Below, piece by piece: positions 9,574-19,455 of a DNA stretch of 64,000 nucleotides. The notes below the pieces were generated by a model. The model did no database searches, was not told the DNA's origin, and worked only from the letters and a program-made list of their open reading frames with translations. The stretch lies in contig CAJNDS010002080.1 in the NCBI GenBank assembly GCA_905221605.1, positions 216,001-280,000 of the forward strand, given 5' to 3'. The position numbers and the translations under genes were made by a program. This DNA comes from Symbiodinium natans (Eukaryota; Sar; Dinophyceae; Suessiales; Symbiodiniaceae). How positions within the stretch are numbered: the first letter of the stretch is position 1; each line of letters begins with the position of its first letter.

Positions 9574-9719
9574 CTGCACGGAAGATTCCATTTCGGGAAG
9601 ACTTGTCATGGCCTCATGGAAGAAAACCAAGAGAAACATCCCGAAATAAAGAAAACCCCTCATTAACACTGAAAACTGGAAACCCCTAACCGTGAAACAT
9701 CTGAAAAAAAACCGAAGCC

Positions 9720-10175
9720 CTGAACCCCAAACCCTAAACGCCTTCGACCCCCAAAGCCTCTCAAACCCCAAAAGACATCCATAACCCCTTCTCCAAAGTC
9801 CCAAAAACCCCCCCCAAAAAAGACCTAAACCCCAAACCCCTCCCCCCCCCCCCCCGCCGCCTTAAAAGCCCCTGAAAAAGCCTCACAACCTCCCTAAAGC
9901 CTAAACCCCGCAAGCCCTGCAACCTGCGCTCCCACCGAAAACCCTAAACCCTAAGCCCTAAAACCCCCTAAACCTCCTTATCCTAGAGCCCCTAGAGCCC
10001 CTAGAGCCCCTAAACCCTAAACCCTAAACCCTAAACCCTAAACCCTAAACCCTAAACCCTAAACCCTAAACCCTAAACCCTAAACCCTAAACCCTAAACC
10101 CTAAACCCTAAACCCTAAACCCACACCCTAAACCCTAAACCCTAAACCCGAAACCCGAAACCCTAAACCCTAAAC
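9720..10175. repeat. CCCTAAA stretch with poly-C
   Basis: Degenerate C-rich sequence with poly-C at 9841-9855, then a long near-perfect CCCTAAA array at about 10012-10122. Confidence 0.9.
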
Positions 10176-10263
10176 CCCTTCTCAAACGCCCTCCGCCGCG
10201 GCTCGTTGAGCGCAATGTGCGAGGCTTCGAACTCGGCCATGGTCTGATCCAGGCCTCCGTCTG
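10176..10263 (-). CDS. Putative exon, unidentified protein
   Basis: Acceptor TTCCAG; the donor is GTTTAGGG from the tract. Phase 2/2 fits both neighbours. Reads DGGLDQTMAEFEASHIALNE. Confidence 0.62.
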
Positions 10264-10309
10264 CTGGAAGGGTTTAGGGTTTAGGGTTTCGGGTTTAGAC
10301 CTATGTATG

Positions 10310-10332
10310 TGTGTGTGTGTGTTTAAATCTTC

Positions 10333-10367
<35 letters not shown>

Positions 10368-10372
10368 TATTG
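10310..10372. repeat. GT and TA microsatellites
   Basis: (GT)n at 10307-10322 followed by interrupted (TA)n to 10370. Confidence 0.95.
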
Positions 10373-10479
10373 TACGTGGGATTTTCTTCTTCAGGTTCGG
10401 GGTTTAGGGCCCACGTAGCGTCACCCTCAACAACCCCAGCGCTTTACTTCGGAAGCATCCAGTTAAGATAAGCGACGAC

Positions 10480-10543
10480 ATGCTACGGGTTGAAGATTAC
10501 ATTCAGGAACCAGGTTCAAAACATCTTCAGATAACGTTGGCCT
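10480..10543 (-). CDS. Putative exon, unidentified protein
   Basis: Acceptor AATACAG, donor GTCGTC; phase 0/1 closes the gap between its neighbours exactly. Reads RPTLSEDVLNLVPECNLQPV. Confidence 0.48.
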
Positions 10544-10579
10544 CTGTATTTTGGGCTGTCGCGGCTTTGGGATCTTAGG

Positions 10580-10673
10580 CTTGGGATGTTCCCCTTATAC
10601 GCACAGTCCTTATAGGGATCATAATAGGGGGTAGTATAATCCCTATTGAGGACTGTTAGTGTAACATCCCAAG
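10580..10673. mobile_element. Hairpin element, family A copy 1
   Basis: 94-bp near-perfect palindrome: CTTGGGATGTTCCCCTTATAC...CAGTCC...TAGGGAT against its complement ending AACATCCCAAG. Other copies at 32609, 57255 and 61216. Confidence 0.8.
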
Positions 10674-10824
10674 AGATATGCTTTAAAGACTTCCTACATG
10701 AACAACCCGAGGCCTAAATTGTAGCCCTAAACCCTAAATAGTAGCCCTAAACCCACAAACCCTGAACCCGAAACCCTAAATTGTAGCCCCAAACCCCAAA
10801 TCAACAATGTCGGAATAGATGGAC

Positions 10825-10901
10825 CCCCTGCAGGGAAGATGCCAAGAAGGATTCGGCCGAGACACGCGACAACGCTGTGCTGTTCTCGCTGATGTCAACC
10901 T
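10825..10901 (-). CDS. Putative exon, unidentified protein
   Basis: Acceptor AACGAG, donor GTCCAT; phase 2/0. Reads VDISENSTALSRVSAESFLA. Confidence 0.48.
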
Positions 10902-10912
10902 CTCGTTCCGTA

Positions 10913-11030
10913 GGGTTTAGGGTTTAGGGTTTAGGGTTTGGGGTTTGGGGTTTGGGGTTTGGGGTTTGGGGTTTGGGGTTTGGGTTTTGGGGTTTGGGGT
11001 TTGGGGTTTGGGGTCTGGGGTGTAAGGTTT
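10913..11030. repeat. TTTAGGG passing into TTTGGGG array
   Basis: Three TTTAGGG units, then about 12 TTTGGGG units: a variant heptamer spread as a block. Confidence 0.95.
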
Positions 11031-11053
11031 AGGGTTGAGGGTTTTGGGTGGGC

Positions 11054-11093
11054 TCTTAGGTTGCTCCTCAATGATTTCAAGGGCGCTCTGGCA
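11054..11093 (-). CDS. Putative exon, unidentified protein
   Basis: Acceptor CCTAAG, GC donor (GCCCAC); phase 0/1 joins 10901. Reads CQSALEIIEEQPK. Confidence 0.38.
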
Positions 11094-11240
11094 CTTAGGG
11101 CTTAAGGGCTTTAGGGCGTTTAGGGCTTTAGAGGCTATTTAGTGCTGTCTAGAGCAAGGGTGGAGAAGAGTTTTTGGGGTTGCTGGGTCTTAGGGTTTTT
11201 GGGTTTAGGGTTTGGGGTTTAGGGTGATTTCTGGTTGGAC

Positions 11241-11302
11241 CTGGATGCGTGTCGGGGTGTTCGTCCAGAGGAACCCTGCTGTGCAAGCTCAGTGCTTCCA
11301 TG
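11241..11302 (-). CDS. Putative exon, unidentified protein
   Basis: Acceptor CTAATAG, donor GTCCAA; phase 1/1. Reads MEALSLHSRVPLDEHPDTHP; the Met is internal to the phase chain. Confidence 0.5.
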
Positions 11303-11399
11303 CTATTAGGGTTTTGGGGATTCAGTTGGCTAGCAGTTCTATTCAGACCCTAGACCCTCAAGCCCAAGCCCTGAGCCCAGGGTGTACCCTAACTCCCGC

Positions 11400-11422
11400 C
11401 TAGGTGCGAGCAACTTCCAGAC
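11400..11422 (-). CDS. Putative micro-exon (23 nt)
   Basis: Acceptor TAAGAG, GC donor (GCGGGA); phase 0/2 fits both neighbours. Reads VWKLLAP. Confidence 0.36.
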
Positions 11423-11534
11423 CTCTTAGGTTTGCTAGGGTTGTTACATGGTCCCTTCGTAGTTTAGGGTTTAGGGTTTAAGGTTTAGGGCCAGTTGCGT
11501 GTTCCCTTCGTATGGGCCCGTAGAGCGGCTGGAC

Positions 11535-11615
11535 CCACCACTCGCCCTGACGATCGCTCTTCAGAACTTGTAGTTTGGAGGCTGCAGCCCAGTCTTGTTG
11601 CCACTGACGCCAGAT
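11535..11615 (-). CDS. Putative exon, unidentified protein
   Basis: Acceptor GCATGCAG, donor GTCCAG; phase 0/0. Reads IWRQWQQDWAAASKLQVLKS, rich in Trp and Gln. Confidence 0.58.
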
Positions 11616-11698
11616 CTGCATGCAAATCTCGCGTCATTCAGTTGAATATAACTATATATCTATATATGTATATATATATAGTACGACACGACGCAAAC

Positions 11699-11795
11699 TG
11701 TCCTGGCGATGACGTGCATGGGGAAGTCCATAGTCACGTACAGGAGCATTCCGGGAAGGCAGGCATCGAAGGATGGGACATTTCGTGTGGCCACG
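11699..11795 (-). CDS. Putative exon, unidentified protein
   Basis: Acceptor GTTGAG, donor GTTTGC; phase 1/0. Reads VATRNVPSFDACLPGMLLYV then TMDFPMHVIART. Joins both neighbours in phase. Confidence 0.6.
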
Positions 11796-11957
11796 CTCAA
11801 CCCTGAACCCTAATCCCTAAACCCTGAACCCTAAATCCTATACACCCTAAACCCTAAACCCTAAATCCTAAAAACCCTAAACCCTATACACCCTGATCCC
11901 TAAACCCTAAACCCGAAACCCTCCGTGACTGGTGCGAGAAGCGCTAGCTCCAGCTAC

Positions 11958-11997
11958 CAGCGCAGGCTCCTGCCCTCGAAAGCTGCAACGGCAACAT
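11958..11997 (-). CDS. Putative exon, unidentified protein
   Basis: Acceptor TTTACAG, donor GTAGCT; phase 2/2. Reads VAVAAFEGRSLR. Confidence 0.48.
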
Positions 11998-12045
11998 CTG
12001 TAAACCCTAAACCCTAAACCCTAAACCCTAAACCCTTGGATTAGC
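11998..12045. repeat. 48-nt intron made of the heptamer
   Basis: In gene sense GCTAATCCAAGGG, then TTTAGGG units, then TTTACAG. Both flanking exons are strong, but their phases (0 into 2) do not join, so a base error or a different boundary is possible. Confidence 0.45.
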
Positions 12046-12114
12046 CTGGAAGATGATGGCCAGGGATTCCTTGTACATCTTCTTCACCAGCATGACCTCC
12101 AGCTGATGCGCGTC
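12046..12114 (-). CDS. Putative exon, unidentified protein
   Basis: Acceptor GTGTAG, GC donor (GCTAAT); phase 0/0. Reads DAHQLEVMLVKKMYKESLAI with very high GC3. Confidence 0.6.
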
Positions 12115-12301
12115 CTACACCCTAAACCCCAAACCCCAAACCCCAAACCCTAAACCCTAAACCCTAAACCTGAACCCTGAAGAGTACAAAAACGAAATTA
12201 ATGCACGTGCACCTGTTCAAAGCTTATAGGCTCCCGAGGGCGATACAAGGGTGCCAAGTGTCACAAGGGTTACACGCTCTGCAAGGGTAATTTAGGAACC
12301 C

Positions 12302-12600
12302 TAAACCCTAAACCCTAAACCCTTAACCCTAAACCCTAACCCCAAAACCCCGAAACACCAAAACCCCTAAAAAGTAGTTACCCCTGCTGAGAACAAAGGC
12401 CCCAAGCCCGTCAACCCTAACCTTTCCACCCCTACGACTAGAGCCTTCAAGCCCTCCCTGTACCCCGAAACCTGTACAGCCTCCCAAACCGCCTAGCTTA
12501 ACCCTAAACCCCAACCGCCTCAACCCTAAACCCTAAACCCTAAACCCTAAAACCCTAAACCCTAAAATCCTAAACCCTAAACCACCCGAAGCAAAAACCA
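12302..12600. repeat. Degenerate CCCTAAA stretch
   Basis: Mostly decayed C-rich repeat; a frame through it gives glycine-rich sequence I do not trust as protein. Confidence 0.7.
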
Positions 12601-12644
12601 AACCCTACAACCCTGAGCCGGCCTGCCGGCTGGCGAGGTCGTAC

Positions 12645-12712
12645 CTCTGCACGGCCAACTCGGATGACGAGGCCCCGTTGAGGTACTGCTTCTTCAGGTT
12701 CTCCGTTGCTTC
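12645..12712 (-). CDS. Putative exon, unidentified protein
   Basis: Acceptor CACCCAG, donor GTACGA; phase 0/2. Reads EATENLKKQYLNGASSSELA, helix-like. Its first 31 nt plus the acceptor are duplicated at 12833-12870. Confidence 0.62.
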
Positions 12713-12870
12713 CTGGGTGAGGCTTTGGGTTTAGGGTTTGGGGTTTGGGGTTTGGGGTTTGGGGTTTGGGGTTTGGGGTTTGGGGTTTGGGGTTTGGGGT
12801 TTAGGGTTTAGGGTTTAGGGTTTAGGGTTTAGGGTACTGCTTCTTCAGGTTCTCCGTTGCTTCCTGGGTG
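12682..12870. repeat. 38-bp direct repeat flanking a telomere-like tract
   Basis: 12682-12719 and 12833-12870 are identical by eye; the 113 bp between are TTTGGGG and TTTAGGG units. Confidence 0.95.
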
Positions 12871-13079
12871 GGGTCTAGGGTTTAGGGCTTAGGATGTAGG
12901 GCTTAGGGTCTATAAGGGTATCTGGGACATATTTAAGGTTTTGGGTTTGTGGGCCAAGAAACCTCAAACCCTAGGTGGGCCCCAGGCTAACAGGGTCTCT
13001 ATCGGCGCCCCCCCGGACCATTCCAGGGTTTAGGGCTTAGGGCTTAGGGTGTAGGGCGTAGGGCTTGAAGACAGCCAAG

Positions 13080-14473
13080 TAAACACAACCTACATACCAA
13101 AAGACAGTGTGGGTGAGCGCACGTGGGCGCTTTACGCCCGACCGCCGGCTCGCGCATGACGCAACCGCCACACTAACCCCTAAGCCTGATTCCCTCAAAC
13201 CTATACACAAACTTAGCTTTCGCGGGTCACGCCTGGTGGGGCCTTGGCGCTAAAACTGTAGTGCTATGAAGTTGCAGGGTTGGGCTCTAGAGTTGCAGGG
13301 TCTTAGCTAGGCTTGAGGGTGTTAGGTCGTAGGCCTTACGGGTCTCCTCCTGCAAAAGGCCAATGGGCGTGCAGGTTGTGCTCGAATTCTGGCTAATTTG
13401 CAATGTCCATCATACTGTTGATGCTCTGTGTGAGTTTGCCATAAAAACTTGCCGACGCAGCCAACTGAAGAAAAGTGTCTGTAATCATAAATATTTTTCG
13501 TTTGGCATAAAGCCCACGCCACGCTCAGAAAACAAACATGATAGCGGACAGTTGGGCTACATTGGGAGTGCCTCCGCTCCTCCTTCTGCAGAGTAGTATG
13601 GGTTTGGCAAGACTTCTCGCGTCAGGACTACAAATTTCATACTACTTGCAAGTAGTAGATTTCCCACGATCGGGTTCAACATAAGAGTTGTGGGAATGTC
13701 ACTACTTCAAATTTCTTACTCGTTGCAAAATAGTGATGTTGCACCTGGTTTAGTGGGGGCCTCGGCTATTAAGTCATTTTGGCTGAATTATTCAGGACAC
13801 CCCGACTGTTTGGGAGTCCCTGTTTTAAGTCAAACGGTTCCCGAAACCCGGCAATTTTTTAAAGGATTTAGGGCTTGTTTTGAAGCAAGCTTAGAAACCT
13901 AAAAGGCCGGGCGTTTGAATCTTACAGGCAGGCCTCTTTGCCAAGACCCCAAAAACCCAGAATCCCAACAAAGCCGAAACCAAGAATTCCCGTTTAACAA
14001 ACCATATAAAAAATGTCTGGATCAATCCGGCAAAGGGGTGGTCCAGCAGCCCAACCTCGAATAAGAGGCACTGTTTCGGGACCCGCTTTAACGTCCTGGC
14101 TCTGGATTTCGATGCATGAGGGGTACATTCATACTAGTGTGTTCTGCGAGATTCTGCAAGCTGCTGTGGACGGGCCTTCCCTTGCCCGAGTTACAAACTC
14201 ATGTCTGTTGTCTCCGTGGTTCTTTCTGCAGAGTAGTAAGCCGACGCCGGGCACCAGTCAGAAGTTTGGTAGTTTCTTCTGGTTTCTGCTGGGTAATCCT
14301 TGGCGCCTTATCGCGAACCCGACAAATCCGTATCTCCCCCACTCCGTGAACGCCCCCAATCCGTGAACGCCCCCCCCCCCCCCCCCAAGGATTGCAGATT
14401 AGCTTAGAACAAGCCAGTAGCATACGTTGCCCCTAGACCCTAGACCCTAAGCCCTAAACCCTTAAAACCCTGC
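13080..14473. other. 1.4-kb block almost free of telomere-like repeat
   Basis: AT-richer unique sequence. TTCTGCAGAGTAGTA occurs at 13582 and 14224, and an AATCCGT-type stretch at 14315-14365 is shared with 37610 and 38745. Short frames on both strands overlap one another; I cannot support a gene. Poly-C lies at 14369-14386. Confidence 0.5.
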
Positions 14474-14563
14474 TGGCCCGACTCAATGGTACTTTGGGGC
14501 TGGCAACTTTGACTAACCTCTCGCAAAGCACTGCTGTTCTTGGAGACGGGTCAAATACGACAG
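14474..14563 (-). CDS. Possible exon, unidentified protein
   Basis: Acceptor after a pyrimidine run (ACTTACTTCTTCGAG), GC donor; phase 2/1. Reads VVFDPSPRTAVLCERLVKVA. The plus strand reads LARLNGTLGLATLTNLSQST up to a consensus GTAAGT at 14572, so strand is uncertain. Confidence 0.33.
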
Positions 14564-14848
14564 CTCGAAGAAGTAAGTTGTAGGCTATAGGTACGTACCT
14601 TGGCGTTCTGACTCTGGTGCGCAAACTGCGAATATGCCATCGCCAGGTTGCAATTAGGCAAAGGTATACTCGATGGCACAGATTTCTCACAGCAACCGAC
14701 AGCGTGTATGTGTTGAGACTAGGTGAGGGTGTTGTTGGATTTGTGAGATTCACTTTGTGGTAAGCGCGAAGGGTTCAGACTCTCTCATCAACGAGTGTAC
14801 GTAGTGGCTTAAGGTTTCAGTGTTGAGGTTCAGGGTTTCAGTTTCAGC

Positions 14849-14905
14849 TGGGCGCCCACATCGGGACTTGCAGCGTCGGCAGGGGGGTGGGGGGCCCATG
14901 AGGCC
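14849..14905 (-). CDS. Possible exon, unidentified protein
   Basis: Acceptor GTCTAG, GC donor; phase 0/0. Reads GLMGPPPPCRRCKSRCGRP, Cys- and Arg-rich. Confidence 0.3.
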
Positions 14906-15175
14906 CTAGACCCATCTAAACCCAAAGCCCTGCAAACCCAAGCCCAGAGAAGCCGTTGCGAAGCGACGTCAAATCCTGAACCAGGGTTTAACTTTTGTGG
15001 CTTAGGGTAACAGCCCGCAAAAAGCAAAACACATCTGGTTTGAGGCTTTTGCTTGGCAGCATATTCCTATAAGGGTACCCTTTTGGTGTTGGCTACTGTT
15101 CGAAAGGAACCCGAAACCCAACAAGGGCAAACGGGTACCACTGGGCTGTCAAGCCTGTGAACTGGAAATTCCGGA

Positions 15176-15240
15176 CCCTAAACCCTAAACCCTAAACCCT
15201 AAACCCTAAACACTAAACCCTAAACCCTAAACCCTAAACC
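15176..15240. repeat. CCCTAAA tract
   Basis: About eight units with one CACTAAA variant; the surrounding 14.9-15.6 kb is degenerate repeat with no supported exon. Confidence 0.9.
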
Positions 15241-15614
15241 GGGTTTAGGCTTTCGGGTCCAGAGATCCATATGGTAAGGGATGGGAGCGCTGTGTTTAGG
15301 GTGCACAGGGTGTATAGGGTTTAGGCTTTGGGGTGTGGGGTTTAGGGTTTACGATCTAGGCTTTAAGCTTTATGGGGTTTGGGGCGAAGGATTGATATAG
15401 GGGTTAAGGCTTTTGCAAAAGCGACCGCTGTTAGGAGCTGCAAAACACAAAACCCCGCACGCTTTTCAAATCATCCTAACGACCTCAAACACCCAGACCC
15501 CGAAGCCCAAACCCCAGAATCGTGATTTAGGGTTTAGGGTTCAGGGTTTGGGGTTTAGGGTTTAGGGTTTAGGGTTTAGGGTTGCCTAAATGGTCCATAG
15601 GGTTTACTGTCTAC

Positions 15615-15694
15615 TTAGAAAGCAGCCCCGGCCACTCCGAACCCAACTTGGCAATGGAGGGTGTACTACCCCACGAGATACGGGCGTCGGGTAC
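15615..15694 (-). CDS. Putative exon, unidentified protein
   Basis: Acceptor GCTTAG, donor GTAGAC; phase 0/2. Reads VPDARISWGSTPSIAKLGSE. Confidence 0.52.
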
Positions 15695-15818
15695 CTAAGC
15701 AACAAAATAGCTGGAAGCCCCTAAACCCTAAACCCGAAACCCTAAACCCTAAACCCTAAACCCTAAACCCCCAATCCCAAACCCTGAACCCTGAACCCTG
15801 CCCAAAATATTCATTCAC

Positions 15819-15905
15819 CCTGGCTCCAGAAGTGAGAAACTCCACCAAGTCCCCTTTACAACCCCTTAAAAAGGTTGCGCCAAGACGGCACCCCGGCCAT
15901 TCATG
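15819..15905 (-). CDS. Putative exon, unidentified protein
   Basis: Acceptor CTACTAG, donor GTGAAT; phase 0/0 joins both neighbours. Reads HEWPGCRLGATFLRGCKGDL. Confidence 0.52.
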
Positions 15906-16186
15906 CTAGTAGGGTTTCTTACGTACCTGAACTTGGGTTAAAAGTACTAACCCCAAACCCAAAACCCTCAACCCTCAACCCTCAACCCTAAACCCTAAAC
16001 CCTAAACCCTCAACCCTCAACCCTAAACTCTCCCTATAAGTTCGACTCATAGGTGCCCCATGAACCTCCAAGTACTCCGACACATTCCCCAAACATGAAC
16101 CCTGAGCGCAGTATAACCCCCTATAAAACTTCTTGGGGGTTTAGGGTTTAGGGTTTAGGGTTTAGGGTTTCGGATTTAGCCCTTAC

Positions 16187-16290
16187 ATATACACCGCGAC
16201 GGTCACTCTGCAAGTGAAGCGGAGGAGACAACTTGTGACCAATGGCGGTTCGCATACAGGCAACGACTACACTGTACTTCCCCGATACAC
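16187..16290 (-). CDS. Putative exon, unidentified protein
   Basis: Acceptor ACCTAG, consensus-like donor GTAAGG; phase 2/0. Reads VSGKYSVVVACMRTAIGHKL. A second frame (CIGEVQCSRCLYANRHWSQV) is open to a GTGACC donor. Confidence 0.48.
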
Positions 16291-16474
16291 CTAGGTATTG
16301 GGGTGCAGGGCTTAAAATTTGGGGGCTCACAGGGTTGGGGCTTAGGGCTTGACACCTAGTATTACCTGATAATTATATAATCCCTATATACCTAAGTAGC
16401 CCGTACATAACCCCTAAAGAGCCCCTATAAGGTCCCTTATAAGGGTCCCTCCTTTCAAGGGACTACCGACCTAC

Positions 16475-16513
16475 CTTGGGCTTTGAAGGTTGCGCAGCCC
16501 TTTGGCTAGGATG
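16475..16513 (-). CDS. Putative exon, unidentified protein
   Basis: Acceptor ACTGAG, donor GTAGGT; phase 1/2. Reads ILAKGLRNLQSP. Confidence 0.4.
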
Positions 16514-16831
16514 CTCAGTAACCCAGGATTAAAATGGGTACCCTTTTTGCTTAAAGGGGTTTATAAGGGAACCTAACCCCCCCAAAAAAGGGAATGAGGG
16601 CACTACTGGGCATCCTAGTTGGGTTTTGGGGGACCCCCTTCTTACAGATCCTTAAGGCAGTATAAGGGCCATAGTTAGGAGTATATAAAAGGGGACAGCG
16701 CATCCTGAAGCACGGTTTAGGGTTTAGGGTTTAGGGTTTAGGGTTTAGGGTTTAGGGATTAGGGATTAGGGATTAGGGATTAGGGTTTGGGGTTTGGGGT
16801 TTAGGGTTTAGGGGTACAACCTTAAGGGTAC

Positions 16832-16905
16832 GAGTCTTCATCGCTTGAGCAATGCCGCAAAGCAGCCAACAGCACTTGCGAAGAATCCAACACGCTCTTG
16901 GCATC
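16832..16905 (-). CDS. Putative exon, unidentified protein
   Basis: Acceptor CACCAG, donor GTACCC; phase 0/2. Reads DAKSVLDSSQVLLAALRHCS, then SDED. Confidence 0.62.
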
Positions 16906-17159
16906 CTGGTGGGGTGCTAAACCCTAAACCCTAAACCCTAAACCCTAAACTCTAATCCCTAAACCCTAAAGTGCATTAACGGCCTAGGAATCCGAACCCT
17001 GGCTTGGCCTGAGAAAAAAAGCATACCCCTACCCCCAAACCCTAAACCTCATAAGGGCTATATAGGGTTTAGGGTTTAGGGTTTAGGGTTTCGGGTTTAG
17101 GGTTTAGGGTTTAGGGTTTAGGGTTTCCTATATGCTTGCGTGACACCTTCATTTCTAAC

Positions 17160-17225
17160 CCTAGCGATGTCTCTCTTATGTTTCTGCCTTTTCTTGGGGG
17201 GACGATACTTCCAAAACTTTGCGTC
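17160..17225 (-). CDS. Putative exon with basic cluster
   Basis: Acceptor GTTTTAG, supplied by a variant heptamer; donor GTTAGA; phase 0/0. Reads DAKFWKYRPPKKRQKHKRDI: a cluster of Lys/Arg like a nuclear-localisation or RNA-binding patch (inference). Confidence 0.62.
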
Positions 17226-17277
17226 CTAAAACCCTAAACCCTGAACCCTAAACTGGGGCGGGGGGGGGGGGGTAAGC
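17226..17277. repeat. 52-nt intron ending in the heptamer
   Basis: GC donor, poly-C, then in gene sense AGTTTAGGGTTCAGGG and GTTTTAG as acceptor. Flanking exons are 0/0 and 0/0. Confidence 0.5.
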
Positions 17278-17337
17278 AAACGGAAGCTGCTCGGAGAAGC
17301 AGGGGTGCATCACGGTGGCGAGGGCTCGTGTAAAATG
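17278..17337 (-). CDS. Putative exon, unidentified protein
   Basis: Acceptor AACGAG, GC donor (GCTTAC); phase 0/0. Reads HFTRALATVMHPCFSEQLPF. Confidence 0.57.
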
Positions 17338-17344
17338 CTCGTTC

Positions 17345-17515
17345 GGTTTAGGGGTTTAGGGGTTTAGGGGTTTAGGGGTTTAGCGGTTTAGGGGTTTAGG
17401 GGTTTAGGGGTTTAGGGGTTTAGGGGTTTAGCGGTTTAGGGGTTTAGGGGTTTAGGGGTTTAGGGGTTTAGGGGTTTAGGGGTTTAGGGGTTTAGGGGTT
17501 TAGGGGTTTAGGGGT
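17345..17515. repeat. (TTTAGGGG)n octamer array
   Basis: About 21 units of an eight-base variant, two of them TTTAGCGG, directly followed by TTTAGGG/TGTAGGG units to 17650. Confidence 0.95.
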
Positions 17516-17651
17516 TAGGGTTTAGGGCTTAGGGTGTAGGGTGTAGGGTTTAGGGTTTAGGGTGTAGGGTTTAGGGTTTAGGGTTTAGGGTGTAGGGTTT
17601 AGGGTGTAGGGTTTAGGGTTTAGGGTGTAGGTGTTGAGGGTTGAGGGTGTA

Positions 17652-18216
17652 GGGCCAAGCTCAATAAACTATGAACCCTAAACCCCGAACCCGAAGAGCC
17701 TCATTCAGACTACGGGGAACAGTTAAGGCTGGAGATTTAAGGGCGCTTCCCTAAACCCTGAACCCTAAACCCTAAACCCTTATATGGTATAGATACAGAG
17801 CGAGTCTAAGTCCTCTTATGAACCCTGCATTTCAACCAAAGACATGTAAGCCTTAAGGCAAGGAACTCTAGGGGTTTAATGGTTAGGGCTTAGGGTTTAG
17901 GGTAAACGCCCAAAACCCTAAACCCTAATCCCTAAACACCCTAAACCCCGAAGGAGCTAAACACCGAAACTGTTTTAAACCCCAAAGAAGCAGCCACCAC
18001 CGCAAACTCAAAGAGTTCCCCTATTACTTGCTTAAGAAGCCTGAAAAACCATGAAACACACTTCCTTACAAAGGTTGTGATGATTATCTTCTAATTTTTG
18101 GTGTTCTTACGCAAATAGTACTATCTAAACCCTAAACCCTAAACCAATAACGGGGGCTCTTAAGCCGATACCCTAAACCCTAAACCCTAAACCCTAAACC
18201 CTAAGTAGCCCCATGC
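17652..18216. other. Stretch with tracts and a shared element
   Basis: CCCTAAA tracts, a copy of the CTTGCTTAAGAA element at 18013-18100, and low-support exon candidates near 17735 and 17834 (FIRGLRLALYLYHI). Confidence 0.5.
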
Positions 18217-18268
18217 CTGCCCGTTGAGAGCGTCGATGAAGGTTGCCACAGCTGGCGCGACGGAACTC
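18217..18268 (-). CDS. Putative exon, unidentified protein
   Basis: Acceptor CAAAG, GC donor (GCATGG); phase 1/0. Reads SSVAPAVATFIDALNGQ. Confidence 0.48.
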
Positions 18269-18428
18269 CTTTGGGCTTCAGGGCTTGTTTTAGGGGTTTA
18301 GGGTTTAGGGCTTCAGGCTTAGGGTTTAGGGTTTAGGGCTTAAGGTTTTGGGTTTAGGTCCGAGAACGTGGAAGAACTGAGGGTTGCGGTCCGAGACATA
18401 ACATACCCAGAAGGCCCGCATATCTTAC

Positions 18429-18464
18429 ATTGGTGTCTTTGAGATCCCCAAAAACACCATGATC
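18429..18464 (-). CDS. Putative short exon
   Basis: Acceptor TGCCAG, consensus donor GTAAGA; phase 0/0. Reads DHGVFGDLKDTN. Confidence 0.5.
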
Positions 18465-18645
18465 CTGGCAGTTATTGGGCCGTAAACGCAGGGCATTTGA
18501 TCCAGAACCCTAAGCCCCAAAACCCCCAAAACCCCAAAAAAAACAAATCCCCCGAAACCCCACACCCAACACCCCAAAACTCTAAACACCCAGGGTCTAG
18601 GGTCTAGGGACGACCATTGGGTTGATCTAGGGCTTTATACCTTAC

Positions 18646-18676
18646 TTCTCCAATCATTCCGGGTACGAATGTGATG
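18646..18676 (-). CDS. Putative short exon
   Basis: Acceptor AGAAG, consensus-like donor GTAAGG; phase 1/0, joining 18464. Reads ITFVPGMIGE. Confidence 0.48.
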
Positions 18677-19249
18677 CTTCTAAACCCAAAGCCCCTCAAC
18701 CTAGGCTTCGAACCTCAGAAGCTTCAGGTTCGGGGTTAGAGGGTTTAGAGTTTAGGGTTTAGGGTTTAGGGTTTAGGGTGTAGAGTTTAGGGCTTGTTTG
18801 GGGTTTAGAGGCCCTAGAGACAGGGTTTGGAGGACTTCGGGTTGAAGGGGTTGGGGGTTCGAGGGTTTAGGGGTTCAGGAGGCTAGGGCGAGGGGGAAGT
18901 TCCCAGGTTTTGGGGCATTTAAGGGCTGAGGACTTTGGAAAGGGGTTGCGGACCGCGCAGTCAAAACGGGCCAAGCAAAAAGTTGCCCAAGCCGGTGGCA
19001 GTTGCCATCATCATCCAGCCACCACACCCTGAAAACCCACACATTTAGAGACTCACCTGCAAGCCTGCAACGGAAGGCCTTAAGGGGAACTAAGCCCGAA
19101 ACCCGAAACACTCACCAGGGCTTAGGAAACCCCACTCAACAGGGCATGGGACTTGAGGCCTGGAATGCAGGTCTTATAGGGGGTCGGGGAAAGTAAACCG
19201 GGTTTAGGGTTTAGGGTTAAGGGTTTAGAGTTTAGGGTTTAGGGTCAAC

Positions 19250-19308
19250 TTGCGCCCGGCGTCCGCACGTCATCTAGGATTTGCTGAGTCATGGGGGCAG
19301 GCACGCTC
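19250..19308 (-). CDS. Putative exon, unidentified protein
   Basis: Acceptor GGCCAG, donor GTTGAC; phase 1/1. Reads SVPAPMTQQILDDVRTPGA. Between this and 18676 lies another candidate (18950-19048, VWWLDDDGNCHRLGQLFAWP) with two open frames. Confidence 0.52.
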
Positions 19309-19419
19309 CTGGCCATCACCCCGGATCGAGGGTGTTAGGGTTTTAGGGATTTTTTAGGGGTTGAGGGATTTAGGGTTTAGGGCTTTAGGGTTTTAGTTGT
19401 GAGTGTCAGGGTTTTAGGG

Positions 19420-19455
19420 TTTTTTTTTTTTTTTTTGGGGGGGGGGGGGGGGGTT
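19420..19455. repeat. Poly-T joined to poly-G
   Basis: A T run of about 16 followed by a G run of about 17; part of a G-rich stretch 19320-19620 with no gene. Confidence 0.9.

Noticed and set aside
13768-13790. Dinoflagellate spliced-leader remnant (CATTTTGGCT)
   Set aside because: Only about ten bases match the known leader and the following bases differ.
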